From: Planctomycetota bacterium
GTDB taxonomy: Bacteria > Planctomycetota > B15-G4 > JADJEK01
DNA length: 7,949 nt
Reading direction: 5' to 3'
Assembly: GCA_016795255.1 (NCBI GenBank)
Contig: JAEUIB010000866.1
Coordinates: 1 to 7,949 of the forward strand
The position numbers and the translations under genes are program-made. This document shows, in pieces, positions 1-5,143 of this stretch. The first letter of the stretch is position 1. Each line of letters starts with the position of its first letter. The notes under the pieces were generated by a model. The model was not told the DNA's origin and made no database searches. It worked only from the letters and a program-made list of their open reading frames with translations.

Positions 1-2439
1 ATCGTTGCATTTGCGTCGTTCGGCCTAGCGCTCGCCTGGTGGATCGCGTCGACTTCGACGCTGTTCGACGCTGCGCTGCCCGCCGACGTCATCGGCCTGC
101 TCGCCGAACGCAACGAAGCCAAGGGCTTCGAGACGCGGCTGTTCCTGTTCACGGTGCTCCTGCTGCCCGGGTTCGCGTGGGCCGCGGCTCGATTCCTGCG
201 GGCCGGGATGTCGACCGCCTCGTCGATCCGTACGTCGGGCTGGTGGCACGTCGCCGCGGGCGCGACCCTCGCGACGCTTGCTCATTGGGCCGCGCAATCC
301 GCCCGGCTGCCGACGATCGGGCTTGCGTCGATCGCGTTGGCGACGGCCACCGGCCCCGTCGGCGCGCTGCTGGGCGCCGCGCTCGCTCGGCGCTCGTCGC
401 GTCGTCGCACGACGGTTCCAGCGCCGGCCGAAGATGCGCGGTCGTGGCGGAATGCCCTGAACGGTCCCATCGCCGATCTCGTCGTCTGCGCGGCGTGCGT
501 GGCGGTCGCTTGGCTCTCGGTCGGACCTCGGACGCTGCCGGACGCTTCGCTCGCGACCAGCATCGTCCGCATCGCGGCCGTCTTCGTCGGATCGGCAACG
601 ACGCTGATCGGTGTGTGCTTCGTCCTCGCTCCGCGCAGAGGACTCGGTGCACTCGTCCTCGCGCGGCCGTTCGCGTTGCTCGCCGCGGTTCGGTTCCTGA
701 ACGGCGACGAGGCGATCACCGCGACGTGGATCCTCGGCGGGATCGCGACGGCGGCGGCGATCGCGTGGGCTTGGCGAACGCGCTCGGAGGACGATGGGGC
801 GCATGCATCCGCCCCGCCGGTCCGCAGTCCGTTCGCGTGGAACGTCGCCGCCCCATGGCTCGTCCTGGTGTTGGTGTCGCACTTCGGTGTGCACGGCGGG
901 ATCGACCTGTTCCATTCCGGCGAGTGGCTGACGCTCGGCGCGATGACCCGCGACGGTCTCGTGCCGTTCCGTGACCTCTATCTGCAGCACGGCCTCGTCC
1001 AGAACGCGCTGCGTTCGGCGTGGACGATGGAGTGGATCGGCGACTCGCTGTGGGCCGACCGCGCGACGCTCAACGTGCTCTATGCGGTCACCCACGCAGC
1101 GTTCCTGTGGATGCTGTTGCCGATCCTGCGGTCGCCGTACGTCGCGCTGGTCGTCGCGCTCGGCTTCGCGACGCGAGGGCTGTACCTGCAGCCGCGGTTC
1201 ATTCCGATGTTCCTCGCGGTCGCGTGCTTGCTGCGCGCCATCGAGGCCGCACACGGAGACGAGTCCGCCCCATCGCGCCGACGCGTTCGACGCCATCTGT
1301 CGATCGCCGGGATCGCCGCGGGCGTCGGCGTGTTCTGGTCGCTCGACATCGGCATCTACACGAGCCTCGCCGCCGCCGCGTACTTCGCGCTCGACGCGTG
1401 GTTCCGTCGCGGTCGCGTCCCGCTCGTTCGCTCGTTCGTGAGCCAACTGTCGCCGTTCGCGATCGGCGCGTGCATCGGTGCCGCACCGTTCGTCGCGTAT
1501 CTCGCGTCGCACGGTGCGTTGCGAGCGTTCGTCGACAACTCCGTGCAACAGGTCGCGCTGCAGTTGCCGGTCTGGGGACTACCGTTCCCGTCGTTCTCCG
1601 AGTGGCTCGCATCGGCCTCCGGCGCGGATCTCAAGGCGTTCCTCGGCGACGGCACGTTCATCGCGTTCGTCGCCCCACTCGTGTTCGTCGGCACGCTCGC
1701 GTACCTCGTCGTTCGCTCGATGTCCGCCCCACTTGCCGTGCGCGACGCGCAACGTCTGCTGATCGCGATCGTCGGCCTCGTCGTCTATCGAACGGCGCTC
1801 GGTCGCTCGGACGCGGGGCACTTCGCGTACGCCGCTGCGCTGCTGTGGCCGCTCGCGTTGATGATCGCCGAAGACGCGCTGCGAGCGTGTTCGCTGCGGC
1901 CGGCGCTGCTGCGGCTCGCGCCCGCGTGTCTGGTGGTCGGGTTCCTGTTCACGGCGTTCGAGCCCGCGTACGCCCTCGTCCGCCAGTGGTCACGGATCAG
2001 TGAGGTCGAGCCCGATCTTCCGGGCGGCGGCTTCAGCTACGCCCCGCCGCGCCGCATGCGCGACGTATTGGTCCCGGACACGCAGGCGCAAGTCCTGACC
2101 GCGCTCAAGGCATGGCTCGACGAGCGGCTCCCGCCCGGCGAGCCCTTCGTCGACTTCTGCAACGCCGGCGCCGCGTACTACTTCGTCGAGCGCCCGATCG
2201 CGACGCGTTACGCGTATGCCGCGTACGCGGCGACGCCGGACATGCAACGCGAGTTCATTGCCGCTCTCGAGCGGACCAAGCCGCGCTATCTGCTCGCCAG
2301 TCACGTCATCGGCGCGTTGCACGTCGACGGCGTACCCCTCGACCGTCGATTGCCGCTGCTCGCCGCGTACTTCAAGGCGAACTACGAACCCTGCGCCGAG
2401 GAAGTGTTCGGCACGATGCTGCGTCGCACGTCGCGCTAG
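1..2439 (+). CDS. Polytopic membrane protein, probable GT-C-type glycosyltransferase (5' end outside window)
   Basis: The frame is open from base 1 to the TAG at 2437-2439, giving 812 visible residues; the start codon lies upstream. A GTG at 154 is in frame, but the hydrophobic coding sequence continues before it, so it is not taken as the start. More than ten hydrophobic segments are visible, for example near residues 1-14, 46-66, 101-126, 156-175, 188-212, 240-258 and 281-299, with more up to about 655. Around 302-331 lies an acidic/histidine loop (D302, H305, E308, then R324-D325 and a YLQHG motif). It follows a membrane helix, as the first extracytoplasmic catalytic loop does in lipid-phosphate-sugar-dependent GT-C enzymes. 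A soluble tail of about 150 residues follows (about 660-812). This tail and the loop resemble GT39/ArnT-like proteins in layout; the family assignment is inference, and substrate and acceptor are unknown. A polymer ligase or other polytopic envelope protein is possible. The gene converges on the phosphofructokinase gene, 6 bp from its stop. Confidence 0.72.
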   Translation: MVAFASFGLALAWWIASTSTLFDAALPADVIGLLAERNEAKGFETRLFLFTVLLLPGFAWAAARFLRAGMSTASSIRTSGWWHVAAGATLATLAHWAAQSARLPTIGLASIALATATGPVGALLGAALARRSSRRRTTVPAPAEDARSWRNALNGPIADLVVCAACVAVAWLSVGPRTLPDASLATSIVRIAAVFVGSATTLIGVCFVLAPRRGLGALVLARPFALLAAVRFLNGDEAITATWILGGIATAAAIAWAWRTRSEDDGAHASAPPVRSPFAWNVAAPWLVLVLVSHFGVHGGIDLFHSGEWLTLGAMTRDGLVPFRDLYLQHGLVQNALRSAWTMEWIGDSLWADRATLNVLYAVTHAAFLWMLLPILRSPYVALVVALGFATRGLYLQPRFIPMFLAVACLLRAIEAAHGDESAPSRRRVRRHLSIAGIAAGVGVFWSLDIGIYTSLAAAAYFALDAWFRRGRVPLVRSFVSQLSPFAIGACIGAAPFVAYLASHGALRAFVDNSVQQVALQLPVWGLPFPSFSEWLASASGADLKAFLGDGTFIAFVAPLVFVGTLAYLVVRSMSAPLAVRDAQRLLIAIVGLVVYRTALGRSDAGHFAYAAALLWPLALMIAEDALRACSLRPALLRLAPACLVVGFLFTAFEPAYALVRQWSRISEVEPDLPGGGFSYAPPRRMRDVLVPDTQAQVLTALKAWLDERLPPGEPFVDFCNAGAAYYFVERPIATRYAYAAYAATPDMQREFIAALERTKPRYLLASHVIGALHVDGVPLDRRLPLLAAYFKANYEPCAEEVFGTMLRRTSR

Positions 2440-2445
2440 CGCGGA

Positions 2446-3660
2446 TCAGCTCCGCGGCGGAACGGGTACGCGCGCAAGTTGTGCGACGTCGGGCAGCGAA
2501 CCGACCAACGGCCGGACGTAGTCGAGCCAACCGGTGGTGACGTCGTTGCCAGCCGGCACGATCCACTCCGCCGGGAACGACTTCGTGTTCTTCGCGACCG
2601 AGGCCAGCGGCGTGACGAACGTCTCGACCGTGTACGGCGAGTTCGATGTCCGGCGCAGCGCGATCGAGCCGCTGTCGTGCTGCCCCGAGACCGCGGCCTT
2701 GACCGCGTCGATCCCGACGCGTCGCGCCTCGCTCGCATCGACTTCGGACGCGAATCCGGGGAACGAACGCTGCAGGTACCCGAACGTATCGGCGCGCACG
2801 CGCGCACCCTCACCGAGGTGCCGCTTGACGTGATCCGCGAGCAGATCGCCGAGTGCGCCGGACCCCGACAGTTGGACGTTGCCGTGCGAGTCCTTCTCGC
2901 GGCCCTCGACGATCAAACGGCCGCTCGCGTCGTGGATCCCTTCGGACACGGCCACGACGCAACGCTTCCACTTCGCGACGACGCGGCTCACGTCGTCGAG
3001 GAAGCGACCGACGTCGAACGCCGTCTCCGGCAAGTAGACGAGGTGCGGCCCGTCGTCGGGCTCGATCCGCGCGAGCGCCGTCGCTGCGGTCAGGAACCCC
3101 GCGTGGCGCCCCATCACGACGTTGATCTTGACGCCCGGCAGGCTCCGGTTGTCGAGGTTGTCTCCCATCGTCGCCGCGGCGACGAACCGAGCCGCCGAAC
3201 CGAAGCCCGGGCAGTGGTCGGTGACCAGCAGGTCGTTGTCGATCGTCTTCGGAACGTGGAAGACCCGGAGCTCGTGCCCCGTACCGCGCCCGAGCTCGGA
3301 CAGCAGGTGCGCGGTCTCGGCGCTGTCGTTGCCGCCGATGTAGAAGACGTAGCGGACTCCACGTTCACGGAGATTGGACGCGATGCGTTCGCACTCTTCG
3401 CGCGTCGGCTTCTTGCGCACCGAACCGAGGGCGGAAGCCGGCGTCGCGGCGACGCGTTCGAGCGTCGCCGCGGACTCCGCCCGCAGGTCGATCAATCGGT
3501 CGTCCAGCAATCCACGCACGCCGTGCAGCGCGCCGTAGATGCCGTCGATGCAACCGTGCCGGCGCGCTTCCTCGACGACGCCGACCAGACTCTGATTGAT
3601 CACAGCCGTCGGCCCACCGGACTGACCGATGACCGCGTGGCCCTTCAACTCGTTCGGCAT
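2446..3660 (-). CDS. pfp: Pyrophosphate-dependent 6-phosphofructokinase (PfkA superfamily, PPi type)
   Basis: This 404-residue cytoplasmic enzyme interconverts fructose 6-phosphate and fructose 1,6-bisphosphate, probably with PPi as phosphoryl donor. Its length is normal for the bacterial group of about 400 residues. Motifs in order: GQSGGPTAVIN (12-22, phosphoryl-donor loop), GGNDS (109-113), PKTIDND (137-143, catalytic base D141), MGRHAG (183-188), PE (211-212), SEG (239-241) and FGYLQR (293-298). D112 occupies the place of Gly104 of E. coli PfkA, and K138 that of Gly124. Acidic and lysine residues at these sites are the known marks of PPi rather than ATP use, so the reaction should be reversible and serve both glycolysis and gluconeogenesis. 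The start is the ATG at 3660, with GGAG five bases upstream; extending the frame to 3924 would run over the beta-helix gene. It lies 43 bp downstream of that gene, so co-transcription is possible. An ATP-using or mixed-substrate enzyme is the alternative. Confidence 0.93.
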   Translation of the reverse strand: MPNELKGHAVIGQSGGPTAVINQSLVGVVEEARRHGCIDGIYGALHGVRGLLDDRLIDLRAESAATLERVAATPASALGSVRKKPTREECERIASNLRERGVRYVFYIGGNDSAETAHLLSELGRGTGHELRVFHVPKTIDNDLLVTDHCPGFGSAARFVAAATMGDNLDNRSLPGVKINVVMGRHAGFLTAATALARIEPDDGPHLVYLPETAFDVGRFLDDVSRVVAKWKRCVVAVSEGIHDASGRLIVEGREKDSHGNVQLSGSGALGDLLADHVKRHLGEGARVRADTFGYLQRSFPGFASEVDASEARRVGIDAVKAAVSGQHDSGSIALRRTSNSPYTVETFVTPLASVAKNTKSFPAEWIVPAGNDVTTGWLDYVRPLVGSLPDVAQLARVPVPPRS

Positions 3661-3665
3661 GGGAA

Positions 3666-3669
3666 CTCC
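3666..3669 (-). promoter_or_regulatory. Ribosome binding site of the phosphofructokinase gene
   Basis: On the minus strand GGAG precedes the ATG at 3660 with a five-base spacer. This fixes the start of the phosphofructokinase against the longer open frame that overlaps the upstream gene. The same bases form one arm of a short inverted repeat (3666-3677). Confidence 0.7.
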
Positions 3670-3677
3670 GGGCGGAG
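3666..3677 (-). promoter_or_regulatory. Short inverted repeat covering the phosphofructokinase ribosome binding site
   Basis: Two 5-base arms, CTCCG and CGGAG on the minus strand, are separated by two bases. As a hairpin it would fold with four base pairs (CTCC/GGAG) and a four-base loop, pairing the whole GGAG. The arms are seen directly; any effect on translation is inference, and so short a stem may arise by chance in GC-rich DNA. Confidence 0.3.
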
Positions 3678-3703
3678 AATTCGCAACGGGGGACGGACTC
3701 GCC

Positions 3704-4930
3704 TCACGGGAAGTCGTTGACTCCGCCGGACGTCTTGTTGCCGCGCCCGGCGTTGCCCGACGAACCCGGATCCTCGTCGATGCCGTCGTTGCCCTTCGCC
3801 GTGTTGAAGGTGATGTAGTTGCGATCGCCCTCGACGCGGATGCCTTGACCGGCGTTGTCCCGCACGCTGTTGCCTTCGAGGTTGTTCCCGTCGGACGTGG
3901 CGTCGATGAAGATGCCGTGACCACCGACCGCGCCGTTGCTCGTCTCGCGGACGCTGTTCTTGTAGAGCAGGTGTGCGCCGCTCAGCATCTGGATGCCGCA
4001 CGACTCGTTGTTGCGAATGCCGTTCTCGCGGATCTCGGCGCCGATCTGGTCGTCGTCGACGAACAAGCCGACCGAGCCGTTGTCGCGGATCGTGTTCTTG
4101 CGGACCTGGCCGCCGCTGAACGTCGTCGCGCCGTCGATGCCGAGACGCATTCCGACGCGCTGGTTGTCTTCGATCGTGTTGTCGCGGACGACGCACACTC
4201 CGGAGACCACGAGTCCGTCGCCGTCGTTGTCGCGGATCTTGCACTTGCGCACGAGGTTCTGCATTCCGGACACGAACACGGCATCGGTGCTCGCACCCGG
4301 CCCCGTCTGTTGCGCGACGCACGACTGGACGCGCGAACGGTCCGCCTCGACCCAGATCGCCCGGAACTCGTTCGACGAGAACGTCGAGTTCTTCACTTCG
4401 TGATCGGTGCGCCCGCGGATGCGGAGGCCGTAGCCGGAGTCCGCGGCGACGGATTCGTCCATGCCGGAGAAGATGCAGTTGCTGACGATGACTTCGAACG
4501 TGTCCTCGACGTCGAGCCCGCCGTCGTCCCCTGCGACGCCGCGGCACGAGATCGCCGCGAAGCCGACCGTGTTGTCGACGAAGATCGCCGCATCGCCGTC
4601 GCCGTGATTGGAGTCGACCGTGAAGTTGAACAGCGTGACCAGCCGAGCGTCGAGCACCTCGACGCCGTCGGTGATCACGTGATTCCCGTTGCCGGTGCCT
4701 TCGAGGTTCAGGATCGCCTGGTTCGTGCCGCTGAAGTCGATGACGACGTGCTCGGGGTACGTCCCCGGCAACACGCGAATGATGTCCGCCGTGTCGGCGT
4801 TCGACAGCGCGAGGTCCACCGCGTCTTGGATCTTCGCCGGGAACCCCGTCACGATGATCGCCGCCGATGCCGGATCAGCCCAAACGAGGCTCGCGGCAAG
4901 CAGCAGCAAAGTTGCCAATCTCGACTTCAT
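3704..4930 (-). CDS. Secreted right-handed parallel beta-helix repeat protein
   Basis: A 408-residue protein with a clear Sec signal peptide: MKSR basic start, hydrophobic core at about 5-17, and cleavage probably after the ASA ending at residue 23. The mature N-terminus has an IQDAVDLA...DIIRVLPGTYPEHV region (34-62), the usual opening of NosD/pectate-lyase-like beta-helix proteins. About seven turns of 22-29 residues follow, best seen at 230-242, 249-264, 277-292, 301-316, 323-343, 352-367 and 373-387. They share the pattern N-x-I/V-R-D/N-N...GI/L-x-V, and N251, N279, N303, N325, N354 and N376 would stack as an asparagine ladder. I see no catalytic residues of a known polysaccharide lyase, so binding or structural roles are as likely as carbohydrate cleavage. 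ATG at 4930 is chosen because GGAG lies six bases upstream; the in-frame TTG at 4942 would overlap that site. The C-terminus ends in a Gly/Asn-rich tail without a sorting motif I recognise. The protein probably acts in the periplasm or outside the cell. Confidence 0.88.
   Translation of the reverse strand: MKSRLATLLLLAASLVWADPASAAIIVTGFPAKIQDAVDLALSNADTADIIRVLPGTYPEHVVIDFSGTNQAILNLEGTGNGNHVITDGVEVLDARLVTLFNFTVDSNHGDGDAAIFVDNTVGFAAISCRGVAGDDGGLDVEDTFEVIVSNCIFSGMDESVAADSGYGLRIRGRTDHEVKNSTFSSNEFRAIWVEADRSRVQSCVAQQTGPGASTDAVFVSGMQNLVRKCKIRDNDGDGLVVSGVCVVRDNTIEDNQRVGMRLGIDGATTFSGGQVRKNTIRDNGSVGLFVDDDQIGAEIRENGIRNNESCGIQMLSGAHLLYKNSVRETSNGAVGGHGIFIDATSDGNNLEGNSVRDNAGQGIRVEGDRNYITFNTAKGNDGIDEDPGSSGNAGRGNKTSGGVNDFP
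3850..4240 (-). repeat. Short degenerate repeats inside the beta-helix coding sequence
   Basis: The 11-mer GTTGTCGCGGA (plus strand) occurs at 4079-4089, 4178-4188 and 4226-4236, with a one-base variant at 4022-4032 and weaker copies nearer 3850 and 3940. On the minus strand it encodes the R-D-N of successive beta-helix turns. The repeats reflect protein structure and are not a separate DNA element. Confidence 0.6.
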
Positions 4931-4936
4931 CACGCA

Positions 4937-4940
4937 CTCC
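4937..4940 (-). promoter_or_regulatory. Ribosome binding site of the beta-helix gene
   Basis: On the minus strand GGAG lies six bases before the ATG at 4930. It decides the start against the TTG at 4942, whose codon overlaps the GGAG. The ATG start also gives a normal signal peptide beginning M-K-S-R. Confidence 0.7.
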
Positions 4941-4951
4941 AATCATCTTCG

Positions 4952-4969
4952 GTGCATCGGTCCGTGCAT
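4952..4969. repeat. Direct repeat GTGCAT, 12-bp period, in the leader of the beta-helix gene
   Basis: GTGCAT occurs at 4952-4957 and again at 4964-4969, separated by CGGTCC. A 12-bp period is not a whole helical turn of 10.5 bp. The repeat lies 22-39 bases upstream of the beta-helix start, within the likely 5' untranslated region or promoter. It could be a binding site but is short enough to be chance. Confidence 0.25.
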
Positions 4970-4994
4970 TCTGGACCACGTTGACGTTCCGGGC

Positions 4995-5012
4995 AAACGG
5001 CGGGTTCCGCCG
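4995..5012 (-). terminator. Hairpin followed by TTT, terminator-like or attenuator-like
   Basis: On the minus strand a perfect 6-bp stem, CGGCGG and CCGCCG with an AAC loop (5012-4998), is followed directly by TTT. It lies 131 bp after the stop of the beta-oxidation gene and 65 bp before the beta-helix start. It could end the fad transcript, or act as a leader hairpin for the beta-helix gene if that promoter lies upstream. The T run is short, so the call is tentative. Confidence 0.4.
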
Positions 5013-5049
5013 ATCGCGTGGCAATGGTAGCAGCACGGCGACGAAGTCC

Positions 5050-5088
5050 GGCGAACGGTGGGGTGCGCGAAAACGCACACGCCTCGCC
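5050..5088 (-). terminator. Imperfect long hairpin downstream of the beta-oxidation operon
   Basis: On the minus strand an inner stem of seven pairs (GTGTGCG with CGCGCAC, one G-T wobble, TTTT loop, 5080-5063) is enclosed by a possible outer stem GGCGA/TCGCC (5088-5084 with 5054-5050). The wobble is allowed only in the minus-strand transcript; on the plus strand it would be a C-A mismatch, which hints at function on the minus strand. No U tract follows, so it may be a factor-dependent end or an RNA-stabilising 3' structure. Confidence 0.35.
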
Positions 5089-5143
5089 CGTTCCGGTTTC
5101 CGTTCGGATCCTCGCTTCCCGTGGGTCCTGTTCCGCTCGCCGT

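Larger units (their letters stand above)
4931..5143 (-). other. Intergenic region between the beta-oxidation operon and the beta-helix gene
   Basis: This 213-bp gap is the longest non-coding stretch in the window. In the direction of transcription it holds the hairpin at 5088-5050, the TTT-tailed hairpin at 5012-4995, the GTGCAT direct repeat and the ribosome binding site of the beta-helix gene. The promoter of the beta-helix gene, and perhaps of the phosphofructokinase gene, should lie here. No sigma-70-like -35/-10 pair on the minus strand is convincing, and no small open frame with a ribosome binding site was found. Confidence 0.5.

Noticed and set aside
25..1548. 507-codon minus-strand open frame opposite the membrane protein
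   Set aside because: Its product is an Arg/Asp/Glu-rich low-complexity translation typical of the antisense of high-GC genes, while the plus strand encodes a coherent hydrophobic membrane protein.
2479..3720. 413-codon plus-strand open frame opposite the phosphofructokinase gene
   Set aside because: It is an antisense shadow; the opposite strand has the full set of phosphofructokinase motifs.
3661..3924. In-frame upstream extension of the phosphofructokinase
   Set aside because: It overlaps the beta-helix coding sequence and gives Ser/Thr/Arg-rich sequence. The ATG at 3660 has a ribosome binding site, and the conserved N-terminus follows directly.
4022..4236. Recurring 11-mers that might suggest a CRISPR or tandem array
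   Set aside because: They are short, degenerate and unevenly spaced, and they encode the repeated Arg-Asp-Asn of beta-helix turns.
3629..4984. 451-codon plus-strand open frame opposite the beta-helix gene
   Set aside because: It is an antisense shadow rich in Val/Asp/Arg; the minus strand has a signal peptide and regular beta-helix repeats.
4981..4986. TTGACG resembling a sigma-70 -35 box on the plus strand
   Set aside because: It points away from the beta-helix gene, and no matching -10 element or plus-strand gene follows.
4976..5010. GGAAC and GTC words resembling an ECF-sigma promoter before the beta-helix gene
   Set aside because: The spacing between them (8 or 18 bases) does not fit well, and GGAAC recurs several times in this GC-rich gap, so chance is likely.
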